This document shows, piece after piece, positions 39,701-47,415 of a stretch of DNA of 64,000 nucleotides (its first letter is position 1; every line of letters begins with the position of its first letter). The DNA is from Calothrix anomala FACHB-343 (GTDB lineage Bacteria; Cyanobacteriota; Cyanobacteriia; Cyanobacteriales; Nostocaceae). The DNA lies in assembly GCF_014696435.1 (NCBI RefSeq), contig NZ_JACJQG010000053.1:1-64000 (forward strand), given 5' to 3'. The position numbers and the translations under genes were made by a program. The notes below the pieces were generated by a model. The model saw only the letters and a program-made list of their open reading frames with translations, was not told where the DNA came from and did not search any database.

Positions 39701-40162
39701 GGCGCTTTAAATCAATATCGCATTCTCCATTTTGCCACTCACGGTATAGTCGATCCCAAAGAACCACAGTTATCAGGAATTCTACTGTCTAGCTATGATA
39801 AACAAGGTAAATATTTAACCAACAATAAATTAAGTTTAGGCGATTTGTTTAACCAAGATTACCCCGCAGAGTTAATTGTCTTAAGTGCTTGCGACACTGG
39901 ACTTGGTAAGGAAGTCAACGGTGAGGGCTTGGTAGGATTGACAAGGGGATTAATGTATGCAGGTGCGGCGCGGGTAGCGGTATCCCTATGGCAAGTGAAC
40001 GATGAAGGCACATCTATATTAATGCAGGAATTTTATCAGCAGATGTTACAGCAAAATAAAAAGCCGGCTGAGGCGTTGCGTGCGGCGCAGATGAAGTTAT
40101 GGCAACAAGGGCGCAGTCTGAATGAATGGGCGGCGTTTACGGTGCAGGGGGAGTGGAGGTAG
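36701..40162 (+). CDS. TPR-CHAT protein: signal-peptide-bearing TPR repeat protein with caspase-like protease domain
   Basis: 1153 residues from the ATG at 36701; the frame is open upstream, but those codons lie in an ATTACGA repeat. A hydrophobic leader (LRLYTLTALLSVVLLSES) suggests export or membrane attachment. Eleven 40-residue TPRs (kinesin-light-chain type, A-L-G-E-K-Q-K-A-L-E-Y-Y-N) and one divergent repeat follow, then a helical region. The C-terminal CHAT domain has His1014 in HFATHG and Cys1064 in LSACDTG, the caspase-type dyad. Residues about 825-868 are an insert encoded by intergenic-type repeats (GGGGACAA and CCCCATG). CHAT proteases cut partner proteins after a TPR-sensed signal in some bacterial immune systems; no partner is evident here. 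Flanked by the 685-bp elements. Confidence 0.88.
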   Translation: MLRLYTLTALLSVVLLSESVGAKATFKQTQIAQQPTTTQDATRAAAMKATEEGYALYKQGTVESLRQAIEKWQEAVVLWQKVGDKAEEATTLNDIGYLYSALGEKQKALEYYNNALPLRRAVGDKGGEATTLNNIGLVYSALGEKQKALEYYNNALPLRRAVGDKGGEARTLNNIGAVYHALGEKQKALEYYNNALLLYRAVGDKGGEATTLNNIGYLYSALGEKQKGLEYYNNAFPLYRAVGDKGGEARTLNNIGAVYHALGEKQKALEYYNNAFPLYRAVGDKGGEATTLNNIGAVYNALGEKQKALEYYNNALPLYRAVGDKGGEASTLNNIGLVYDALGEKQKALEYYNNAFPLYRAVGDRDGEATTLVNIGAVYFFVGEKQKALEYYNNALPLWRAVGNRGGEATTLNNIGAVYDALGEKQKALEYYNNALPLRQAVGDRGGEATTLNNIGRVYSDLGEKQKALEYYNKALPLYQAVGDKGGEATTLNNIGAVYNALGEKQKALEFYNKALPLLQAVGDRSGEATTLYNLASLERSRGNLQAARTNVEAAIAIIEELRTKIDNKDLRSSYFSTQQGVYKFCIDLLMELHKKEPSQGYAALALHYSERSRARSLIELLNEANAKILKGANPQLIAQERNLRQQIDAKTTLLRNLETSTNKNDLVTKAAIQRLSQDIANLSNQYEQLQAQIRTSNPEYAKLTNPDPDKDILKLPQIQQQLDKDTLLLQYSLGEERSYLWAVTSTSMQVYTLPPRQEIEKVATRFHSSLQQETAEKFAIEEAQNLSKLILAPVANQLPGKRLVIVADGGLQTIPFAALADVNEGGTRETRGTREKSLFKASYSAQQSMKICLSHAPCPMPYAHFQPGSEYQPLMVNHEIVNLPSASTIAFQRQQLAKRQPAPKALAILADPVFNATDCRFKDENCQEADQPQSRNKNLDVSAELQQSQLNRSAKNLKRNGWNRLPFTAEEAKAILKLIPSANSLKALSFDANYNWATSGALNQYRILHFATHGIVDPKEPQLSGILLSSYDKQGKYLTNNKLSLGDLFNQDYPAELIVLSACDTGLGKEVNGEGLVGLTRGLMYAGAARVAVSLWQVNDEGTSILMQEFYQQMLQQNKKPAEALRAAQMKLWQQGRSLNEWAAFTVQGEWR
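36968..38287 (+). repeat. Eleven 120-bp TPR-coding repeats
   Basis: Each 120-bp unit encodes one TPR (TTLNNIGAVYxALGEKQKAL followed by EYYNNALPL). Units are nearly identical in DNA, with blocks shared by non-adjacent units; units 3 and 5, for example, both carry RTLNNIGAVYHALGE. This suggests unequal crossing-over and conversion. Confidence 0.93.
39174..39300 (+). repeat. Intergenic-type tandem repeats inside the CHAT coding sequence
   Basis: GGGGGGACAAGGGAGACAAG-type units (39174-39213) and CCCATGCCCCATGCCC units (39266-39297) stay in frame and encode GGTRETRGTREK ... HAPCPMPYAH. The same units fill spacer DNA elsewhere in the window. Confidence 0.85.
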
Positions 40163-40163
40163 A

Positions 40164-40235
40164 AGAGGCAGGGGGGCAGGGGGCAGGGGGACAAGGAGGA
40201 CAGGGGGGACAAGGGAAGGGGGATTAGTTTGGAGT
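40164..40235. repeat. GGGGCAGGGGGACAAGG repeat tract after the TPR-CHAT gene
   Basis: A G-rich tract of GGGGGCA and GGGGACAAGG units directly after the stop codon. It is of the same type as the repeat inside the CHAT gene. Confidence 0.85.
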
Positions 40236-40326
40236 GGCTTGTAGTAGAGATCGTATTGGGAAACAATTTGATTGGAATATAATTGAGCAGATGATTATGG
40301 TGGCGATCGCCTGCGAGTAGATGAAG

Positions 40327-40761
40327 CTATCCGATGTGAATTGTCTGTTGGGATTGCAGCGCGATCGCATCGTTTATATACTCAATCACTAACAACCGCA
40401 GGTAGTTAAGTTTTTCTATATATAGTTTAATTTGCGGAAATTGACTTTTTTCAGCAAAGTACCAATCGGCAAAATAAGCAATATCAAATATATGCATTTT
40501 TGTTAATTTTTGAATCATTTCTTGATATTGTCCTAAGTCATCATTGGCAATTACTTGAGATGCATATCCTTCAATATCAGTTGCAAAAATTTCTATTTCT
40601 CCTAATATGCTGAAATCCTGAGATTCTTCCCAAATAGCTATTTGTCGTCTTTCATCGCGGGTATTTTTATAATCAATTAACAACTGCTGCAATACATTAT
40701 TAATGTATTGTTTAGCAATCTGGGATTTTTTAGTTATATTGGATTCTTTCAGGTTTTGCAT
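40327..40761 (-). CDS. Unknown protein (144 aa) next to TPR-CHAT
   Basis: A mostly helical soluble protein: MQNLKESNITKKSQIAKQYI, VLQQLLIDYKNTRDERRQIA, FDIAYFADWYFAEKSQFP and LRLLVIEYINDAIALQ. No signal peptide, membrane segment or known motif. Convergent with the TPR-CHAT gene and enclosed with it by the two 685-bp elements. It could be a partner of the CHAT protein, but position is the only hint. Confidence 0.55.
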   Translation of the reverse strand: MQNLKESNITKKSQIAKQYINNVLQQLLIDYKNTRDERRQIAIWEESQDFSILGEIEIFATDIEGYASQVIANDDLGQYQEMIQKLTKMHIFDIAYFADWYFAEKSQFPQIKLYIEKLNYLRLLVIEYINDAIALQSQQTIHIG

Positions 40762-40806
40762 ATAAATTGCTAGTTTTCACCGTAGCATTGCATCCGCAAA
40801 CAATAC

Positions 40807-41489
40807 GATTGTAGGGGCAAAGGCTTGAGGTTAAGTTTGTTTGCTGAAAATGTGGCTGCTTTATCGTTTATACATATTTAGGACTGATTTTTATATTTTT
40901 CGTAAACGAAAAAGCATTTCGCTTTCTTGTTTATCGAAATCAAGTACTCATTTTTTTGTTTTTAGTAAGCGAAAAGCCATTTCACCTTCTCGTTAAGGCT
41001 TAACGAGTTCTCATTATTGTGTTTTCCGCAGGTAAAATACCATTTCATCTACTCATTAAGCCTTTTCGCTTTCTCATTTCGGTAAATTACGCACTCATTT
41101 TGGTGTTTTCCGCAAGTGAAAAGGTATATTGCTTACTCATTTAGGTATATTGCGTACTTATTTTGGTGTTTTCCACAGGTAAAAGGGTAGATTGCTGGGG
41201 CAAAAATGGCGATATTTGAGAATAAGCATCTGTGTAGCTAGGTTTTGTTGTTTTTTGCGATTCCGAAGGCGGGTTACGCCTATGCATTTGTTATTAGGGA
41301 ACTGCAAAAAATCAATTATCCCAAATTGTCGGGGGAAAACCTCTCGCTGATCCCGCAATCCCGCCGTCACCCTAGAAGGGTGCGGCTAATTGAACAAAGC
41401 CTGCCTCCGCAGGCTCAACTTCTCTAGCCTGCGGAGGCAGGCTTTGTAGCGCTAGCCCCAGGCTTCTAGCCTGCGGGCGATATGTCGGG
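40807..41489 (+). repeat. 683-bp repeated element, copy B
   Basis: Same orientation as copy A. CTCAT-type tokens are at 40884, 40926, 40947, 40989, 41010, 41052, 41073, 41094, 41136 and 41157, the identical spacing pattern (42, 21, 42, 21, 42, 21, 21, 42, 21). Some tokens have changed (CTGAT, CTTGT, CTTAT) while the spacing is kept. The minus-strand heptapeptide frame seen in copy A is broken by stops. It ends with the inverted-loop hairpin. Confidence 0.9.
41394..41447. repeat. 22-bp-arm hairpin in copy B, loop CAACTTCTCT (inverted relative to copy A)
   Basis: The arms are identical to those in copy A (ACAAAGCCTGCC... / ...GGCAGGCTTTGT). The loop is the reverse complement of the copy A loop with one base change, so the segment has flipped in one copy. 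Confidence 0.92.
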
Positions 41490-41628
41490 CAGCAATATCT
41501 TCAATAAGGCTTAATATTGTCTCATAAAGCCTTCCAGTCTTTTAGTTAACTCGAATTCAATGACCAATGACAAATGACGAAGGACAAATGACAGCCTTCG
41601 TCAATTATCTTTGAATTGCACCACGTAA
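41490..41628. other. Spacer between copy B and ctaB
   Basis: Contains AATGACCAATGACAAATGAC-type repeats at about 41556-41592. It holds the 3' flank of ctaB. No clear terminator. Confidence 0.5.
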
Positions 41629-42588
41629 TTAAATCGAACTAATTAAATGCAACTGAGCGATCGCGGCATTTATTAGATGATGGGTAATTGGCAAACTATC
41701 TACTACCATTCCCAGACACAACAGCATCATGTAAGAAATGGAATAAAGAAATAGCTGTCTGGCAATGGTACGATCCTCTGGGTTTTGCAATAAGCGCCAA
41801 GCTTTGTGGATGAATACAGCGCCTAATGTAGAAGCGATCGCAAAATAAACAATGCCACTGTCATGTAACGGGTAAACAAGTAACAGGGTTGTAGCGACTG
41901 TTACTAAGGTATACCACCAAATTTGCTTTACAGTGGCGGGATCGCCGACTACCAAAGGTAACATGGGGATGCCGACTTTGGCATAATCATCACGAATCAT
42001 CAAGGCTAAAGCCCAAAAATGTGGCGGTGTCCAGAGAAAGACGCTGGCAAAAATTACCCATGCGCCCCAATTTAGGGTACCTGTCACAGCTGCCCAACCT
42101 ACTAATGCGGGAATTGCCCCTGCTGCTCCACCAATTACAATATTTTGGGTAGTGTGGCGTTTTAGCCAGTGGGTATAAACTACAACATAATAAACAATGC
42201 CGGCAAAAGCCAGGAGGGCGGCGAGGAGGTTAGCGAAAACTGTGAGGAGGGTAAAAGAAATGATAGCGAGAGCGATCGCAAAAACTAAAGCGCCTTTTGG
42301 CTGTATCTTCCCCGAAGGAATCGGACGATGACGAGTCCGTTCCATCTCATAATCAATATCGCGATCGTAGATACAGTTAATCACCTGGGCGCTAGCAGCA
42401 GCCAAAGTGCCGCCAGTCATAGTCACTAGCAACAATACTAAATCTACTTGTCCCTTAGCAGCAATCCACATACTGCCAGCCGTAGTAATTAACAGCAACG
42501 GAATAATCCGAGGCTTAGTTAGCTGGTAGTAACTTTGGATTACCTGAAAAAACGTTTCGTGGTGGCGAGAGACATTAGTCTCAATCAT
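41629..42588 (-). CDS. ctaB: Protoheme IX farnesyltransferase (heme O synthase)
   Basis: Attaches a farnesyl group to heme B to give heme O, the precursor of heme A for aa3-type oxidases. 319 residues with multiple membrane helices; the first prenyl-diphosphate-binding motif is in [20 protein letters not shown] (N-x3-D-x3-D), with [14 protein letters not shown] and a second acidic loop, [15 protein letters not shown]. It lies downstream of ctaA on the same strand, 188 bp apart, with repeats in the gap, and is divergent from the coxBAC operon it serves. Confidence 0.97.
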   Translation of the reverse strand: MIETNVSRHHETFFQVIQSYYQLTKPRIIPLLLITTAGSMWIAAKGQVDLVLLLVTMTGGTLAAASAQVINCIYDRDIDYEMERTRHRPIPSGKIQPKGALVFAIALAIISFTLLTVFANLLAALLAFAGIVYYVVVYTHWLKRHTTQNIVIGGAAGAIPALVGWAAVTGTLNWGAWVIFASVFLWTPPHFWALALMIRDDYAKVGIPMLPLVVGDPATVKQIWWYTLVTVATTLLLVYPLHDSGIVYFAIASTLGAVFIHKAWRLLQNPEDRTIARQLFLYSISYMMLLCLGMVVDSLPITHHLINAAIAQLHLISSI

Positions 42589-42655
42589 TTTGGCTCAATT
42601 TCCTTCTTAACAAGTGATGTGTAGCCCTTGCTCATAACGAATTCGCCACTGAGGC

Positions 42656-42776
42656 TAAGGGGAAGAGGCAGGGGGGCAGGGGAGACAAGGAATTTTAGAT
42701 TTTAGATTTGCGATTTTGGATTCCAATCTAAAATCCAAAATCCAAAATCCAAAATTGAATTGCCCCATGCCCCAAT
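42656..42776. repeat. Mixed short tandem repeats between ctaA and ctaB
   Basis: GGGGCAGGGGAGACAAGG, TTTTAGATTT and CCAAAATCCAAAATCC units. Same family of spacer repeats as elsewhere in the window. Confidence 0.85.
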
Positions 42777-43748
42777 TCAATGCAATCCGTTTACTGATGT
42801 TGTCGCCGTTACAGTTACAGCGATGGGGTGATTGTTGGTTTCACGGTTTGCAATCCAGTCGCGTAAGGCAAGGACGCTGAACGCAACCAAAGTACCGAGT
42901 AAGGCTGCGCCTATGGCTTGGTGAGTGACGGTGAGGAGTTCTACCTGTAGACGTAATTTGAAAGTCGCAACGCCTAAAAGAATTTGCAGCAGCAATAACC
43001 CCCCTGCCATATTTGCCAATCTGCGCAAAGCTGGGTGGAGTGCTGGTCTTTGCCAAGATAGCCAGACTACTGCTAAAGTTGCTACCGTTGGCGGAACTAA
43101 GCCGAAAATATGGCTGTACATCACTGTACAAAGTTGGGATGTGCCCAAACATTGATGAAGTGCCCAGCGCGAACCGACTAAAGCACCTAAGAGACTTTGC
43201 AGGTAAACCAAAATCGCGGCTGTTATACCTATCCAAGGTAGCTTGCCAACATTGCCAGTTCCTTGGTAAGGGGTGAGGGCTGTACCAATTACCAAGAGTG
43301 TCATGAAAAACAACAGTGCAGTTCCCAGGTGGGCAGTCACGATATCAAACCGTAACAGTTCTGTGACTGTCAGACCCCCTAAGATGCCTTGAAAGACAAT
43401 TAAAAACAGGGCAAATGCTGATGCCCAAGGGAGCCAATTGGGTAAAGCGCGACGATACCACCAAGATAAACCAACCAAGGCGATCGCGCTGACACCAATT
43501 AAAGCCGCATCCAATCTGTGAAACCATTCCAAAAATACTTGGAAATTCATCTGTTTGGCTGGCACTAATTCCCCGTAGCACAAAGGCCAGTCAGGGCAAG
43601 CAAGTCCGGCATTCATCACCCTTGTGGCAGAACCTATCGCCATCAAAATCAAGGTGGCTATGCAGATCTTCCAAACCAAACGACGAATTATATCTGGTGG
43701 CTGTGAGCCTACCGTTTCATTTTGTGGTTGTAAGACAAATTCGCTCAT
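42777..43748 (-). CDS. ctaA: Heme A synthase (COX15/CtaA family)
   Basis: Oxidises the methyl group of heme O to give heme A. 323 residues, about eight membrane helices. Conserved elements: GSATRVMNAGLACPDWPLCYG, NFQVFLEWFHRLDAALIG (a heme-ligand His), RFDIVTAHLGTALLFF (His), CLGTSQLCTVMYSHIF and VTHQAIGAALLG (His). It is divergent from coxB across 549 bp and upstream of ctaB. Confidence 0.96.
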   Translation of the reverse strand: MSEFVLQPQNETVGSQPPDIIRRLVWKICIATLILMAIGSATRVMNAGLACPDWPLCYGELVPAKQMNFQVFLEWFHRLDAALIGVSAIALVGLSWWYRRALPNWLPWASAFALFLIVFQGILGGLTVTELLRFDIVTAHLGTALLFFMTLLVIGTALTPYQGTGNVGKLPWIGITAAILVYLQSLLGALVGSRWALHQCLGTSQLCTVMYSHIFGLVPPTVATLAVVWLSWQRPALHPALRRLANMAGGLLLLQILLGVATFKLRLQVELLTVTHQAIGAALLGTLVAFSVLALRDWIANRETNNHPIAVTVTATTSVNGLH

Positions 43749-44297
43749 GAACTATACCTTTAATGCCCGCTCTCAAATAGAGCTACTTACTGAAAATTAT
43801 TAATTTGTTAGTTTGTCAGCCACGACCCTTTTCCACCCTAGCGTATACGACTAGGATTGATAGATTTAGCTTTCAGTGATACTTTTCCTTTACACTTTGA
43901 AGCACTATTGCTACTTTTTGCTAAAAGCTTTAGGTATTTTTCAAGTTGTTGATATTTTTTTTAAGGCATAAAGTTTACTTAGGCAATCTAGTTTGATTCT
44001 TGATACTTGTAGGCTGGGCAATACCTACCAAAATACCGATAAAGTAAGCATTGCCAGCTTTCGGTAATTTTGTTAAAAATCAAAAAAGTATCCCATATCT
44101 AAAATTATTCTTAAATTTTTTCCATGCTTCACATCTATCCTGAGCAATATCCGATAAGACTCTTTTACTCAAAAATATTTATATAGCTAAAAAAATTAAT
44201 AAAAATTTCAGACCTTTAACGTCCACAGCGAGTGGACTCGACTACCTTAGTAAGTGGGCAGCTTTAAAATCACATAGTAAATTCATTTAAGTGAGCC
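43749..44297. promoter_or_regulatory. Divergent promoter region of ctaA and coxB
   Basis: About 550 bp of AT-rich DNA. A small inverted repeat, GTCCAC-AGCGA-GTGGAC, lies at 44221-44237, 60 bp before the coxB start, probably in the leader. No NtcA-type GTA-N8-TAC site was seen by eye. No gene. Confidence 0.5.
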
Positions 44298-45383
44298 GTG
44301 AAAATTCCAAGTTCCATCTGGACATTACTCATTGGCATTGTGCTAACGCTCGTCAGCCTTTGGTACGGTCAAAATCACGGTCTGCTGCCAACAGCAGCCT
44401 CTGATGAAGCCGTCTTAGTTGATGGTTTGTTTAACACAATGATGATTGTTTCGACAGGCATCTTTTTGATTGTCGAAGGTATTTTGCTTTACGCTGCTTT
44501 TCGCTATCGACGGAAACCCGGTGACAACCAAGACGGGCCGCCAGTGGAAGGTAACGTACCCCTAGAAATTCTCTGGACAGCGATCCCCGCAATTATAGTT
44601 ATTGGTATTTCCGTATACAGTTTTGACGTATACAACGACATTGGCGGCTTCGATCCCCATGCTGTCCATGAAGCGCCAATTACCCAAAATATGTCAATGA
44701 ATATGCCGGGGGCTGCAATCGCCGCTACTCTAACCGATACACCCCCCAGCACCGAACCCAACCTCAATCAGCAAGAATCGGATGCGGCGATGCAAGACCC
44801 AGCTACAGCCGCAATTCGCAATGCTGACCAAATTCCCCAAAAGCAAAATGCGCCAGGGATCGGTATTGTGTCTCCCACCATTGGCGAAAGCCCAGACAAA
44901 GGCGGGAAACCCCCAGCATTAGCAGTTAACGTCACAGGGCTGCAATATGCTTGGCTGTTCACCTATCCCGAAACAGGCGTGTCTACAGGTGAACTACACC
45001 TTCCCATCGGGCGGGAAGTAAAAATCAACATGACAGCCAACGATGTGATTCACGCCTTTTGGGTACCAGAGTTCCGCCTCAAGCAAGATGCGATTCCTGG
45101 GAGACAAAGCGAAATTCGCTTCACACCGAGAGTTGAAGGTGATTATGCCCTCATCTGCGCCGAACTTTGTGGCCCTTACCACGGCGCAATGAGAACGCAA
45201 GTAGTTGTAGAAAGTCCAGAAAACTTTGACAAATGGATACAAGAGCAACTAGTAGCTAGCCGCGACACCTTGAATCAAGCCGTTGCTCTCAATCCCGCCA
45301 ATCTATCAGCCGATGAATTCCTCGCCCCTTACACCAAGGACATGGGAATTAAACCAGAAGTACTTCATCAAGTTCACAAATAA
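44298..45383 (+). CDS. coxB: Cytochrome c oxidase subunit II
   Basis: 361 residues with a GTG start. Two N-terminal membrane helices (about 6-25 and 45-70) precede a periplasmic/lumenal CuA domain. The CuA ligands are all present: His252 (HAFWVPE), Cys287 and Cys291 (CAELCGPYH), His295 and Met298. The aromatic segment LQYAWLF for electron entry is present. Between the second helix and the CuA barrel lies an insert of about 90 residues rich in Met, Pro and Gln (about 115-210). First gene of coxB-coxA-coxC. With ctaA/ctaB divergent, the arrangement matches the vegetative-cell cox1 locus of Anabaena-type strains as I recall it. Confidence 0.96.
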   Translation: MKIPSSIWTLLIGIVLTLVSLWYGQNHGLLPTAASDEAVLVDGLFNTMMIVSTGIFLIVEGILLYAAFRYRRKPGDNQDGPPVEGNVPLEILWTAIPAIIVIGISVYSFDVYNDIGGFDPHAVHEAPITQNMSMNMPGAAIAATLTDTPPSTEPNLNQQESDAAMQDPATAAIRNADQIPQKQNAPGIGIVSPTIGESPDKGGKPPALAVNVTGLQYAWLFTYPETGVSTGELHLPIGREVKINMTANDVIHAFWVPEFRLKQDAIPGRQSEIRFTPRVEGDYALICAELCGPYHGAMRTQVVVESPENFDKWIQEQLVASRDTLNQAVALNPANLSADEFLAPYTKDMGIKPEVLHQVHK

Positions 45384-45487
45384 GTCAATAGTCCAAAGTC
45401 AATAGTCCACAGTCAACAGTCCAAGGTTTTTAATAAATTATTTTTGACCATTGACCATTGACTATTGACCCTTGACAAAAAACCTTT
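45384..45487. repeat. Heptamer repeats between coxB and coxA, with complementary halves
   Basis: GTCAATAGTCCA-type units (45385-45423) are followed by TTGACCATTGACCATTGAC-type units (45447-45475), so the spacer RNA can fold into a long stem between the two genes. Confidence 0.8.
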
Positions 45488-47224
45488 ATGACCCAAGCGC
45501 AAATCCAAGAAACAGCCAACATCCCTGCCCGGATTGAAGAACCAGGGGTGAGAAAATGGCAAGATTACTTTAGCTTTAATACCGACCACAAGGTAATTGG
45601 GATTCAATACCTCGTTACTTCGTTTATTTTCTACTGCATTGGCGGTGTGATGGCGGACTTGGTTCGCACGGAACTGAGAACCCCTGATGTAGATTTTGTC
45701 ACCCCAGAAGTCTATAACAGCTTGTTTACCCTCCACGCCACAATCATGATTTTCTTGTGGATTGTGCCCGCAGGTGCAGGGTTTGCTAATTTCCTCATCC
45801 CCTTGATGATTGGGGCTAAGGATATGGCATTCCCGCGCTTAAATGCCGTCGCCTTTTGGATGATTCCGCCTGCTGGGGTGTTATTAATTGCCAGTTTAGC
45901 TGTAGGTGATGCACCGGATGCCGGCTGGACTTCTTACCCGCCCCTCAGCTTAGTCACAGGCCAAGTAGGTGAGGCGATTTGGATTATCAGCGTCTTGCTG
46001 CTAGGGACATCATCAATTTTGGGGGCGATTAATTTCCTCGTCACCTTGCTGCGGATGCGTATTCCCGGTATGGGCGTGCATCAAATGCCCTTATTTTGCT
46101 GGGCAATGTTTGCAACTTCCGCCCTGGTGTTAGTATCGACGCCAGTGTTAGCAGCTGGTTTAATTTTGCTAGCTTTTGACTTACTCGCCGGGACAACATT
46201 TTTCAACCCAACAGGCGGTGGCGATCCGGTGGTGTACCAGCATATGTTCTGGTTTTATTCCCACCCGGCGGTATATATCATGATTTTGCCCTTTTTCGGG
46301 GTAATTTCGGAAATTATTCCCGTGCATTCCCGTAAACCAATATTTGGTTATAAAGCGATCGCATATTCATCCCTCGCAATTAGTTTCTTAGGGCTAATTG
46401 TCTGGGCACACCACATGTTTACCAGTGGTATTCCCGGTTGGTTGCGGATGTTCTTTATGATCACCACCATGATCATCGCCGTACCTACAGGAATTAAAAT
46501 TTTCAGTTGGTTAGGCACCATGTGGGGCGGTAAAATCCAGCTAGTTACTCCCATGCTATTTGCAATGGGCTTTGTTGGTACCTTTGTGATTGGCGGGATT
46601 AGCGGCGTAATGTTAGCCTCTGTACCCTTTGACATTCACGTACACGACACATATTTTGTCGTCGCCCATTTACATTACGTACTATTTGGTGGTAGCGTCC
46701 TGGGAATTTTTGCCGCTATCTATCATTGGTTCCCGAAAATGACGGGAAGAAAAATGAACGAATTCTGGGGTAAGGTTCACTTTGCCTTAACTCTTGTGGG
46801 TTTAAACATGACCTTCTTACCCATGCACAAACTGGGTTTAATGGGCATGAACCGCCGGGTAGCGCAATATGACCCCAAATTCACCTTGTTGAACGAAATT
46901 TGCACTTATGGTTCTTACATACTTGCTGTTTCCACAATTCCCTTCATTATCAATGCAATTTGGAGTTGGCTATACGGAGAGAAAGCAGGTAATAATCCTT
47001 GGAAAGGACTAACCCTAGAGTGGATGACCTCCTCACCCCCAGCCATCGAAAATTTTGATAAAACTCCCGTATTGGCTACAGGCCCCTACGACTACGGTTT
47101 GGAAAACGCCGGCGAAGGCGTACCCTTATCCGATCCCAACCCCATATTATCTGGTGGCGTCAACTCAGTATTAAGAGCCGAACCCGACGAACCATATCCC
47201 GGAATCACTGCGGAAAAAGAATAA
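45488..47224 (+). CDS. coxA: Cytochrome c oxidase subunit I
   Basis: 578 residues, twelve membrane helices. It carries the low-spin heme and the heme a3-CuB centre that reduces O2 to water and pumps protons. Seen: LFTLHATIMIFLWI (heme His), FWFYSHPAVYIMILPFFG (CuB His with Tyr cross-link region), WAHHMFTSG (two CuB His) and DTYFVVAHLHYVLFGG (heme His pair). All ligands are intact. Middle gene of the operon. Confidence 0.98.
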   Translation: MTQAQIQETANIPARIEEPGVRKWQDYFSFNTDHKVIGIQYLVTSFIFYCIGGVMADLVRTELRTPDVDFVTPEVYNSLFTLHATIMIFLWIVPAGAGFANFLIPLMIGAKDMAFPRLNAVAFWMIPPAGVLLIASLAVGDAPDAGWTSYPPLSLVTGQVGEAIWIISVLLLGTSSILGAINFLVTLLRMRIPGMGVHQMPLFCWAMFATSALVLVSTPVLAAGLILLAFDLLAGTTFFNPTGGGDPVVYQHMFWFYSHPAVYIMILPFFGVISEIIPVHSRKPIFGYKAIAYSSLAISFLGLIVWAHHMFTSGIPGWLRMFFMITTMIIAVPTGIKIFSWLGTMWGGKIQLVTPMLFAMGFVGTFVIGGISGVMLASVPFDIHVHDTYFVVAHLHYVLFGGSVLGIFAAIYHWFPKMTGRKMNEFWGKVHFALTLVGLNMTFLPMHKLGLMGMNRRVAQYDPKFTLLNEICTYGSYILAVSTIPFIINAIWSWLYGEKAGNNPWKGLTLEWMTSSPPAIENFDKTPVLATGPYDYGLENAGEGVPLSDPNPILSGGVNSVLRAEPDEPYPGITAEKE

Positions 47225-47415
47225 ATGTTGGGCATGGGGCATTGGGCATTGGGCATTGGGGAAGAGTCAACTGTCAATGGTCAATAGTCAACAGTCAACA
47301 GTCAAATAGAATTCTTAATTTTGAATTTTGAATTTTGAATTTTGAATTGTTATTCCCCCTGCCGCCTGCTCCCTGCCCCCTGCCTCCCTAGTCCCTCATC
47401 TTTAACAAAGAATTC
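47225..47415. repeat. Repeat-filled spacer between coxA and coxC
   Basis: Successive blocks of GGGCATT, TCAACAGTCAACAGTCAA, five TTTTGAA units and CCCCTGCC units. The spacer is made almost wholly of short tandem repeats. Confidence 0.88.

Noticed and set aside
43749-44297. NtcA site (GTA-N8-TAC) in front of coxB
   Set aside because: Closest match GTAGGCTGGGCAATAC has a 10-bp spacer; the locus layout also fits the vegetative-cell oxidase.
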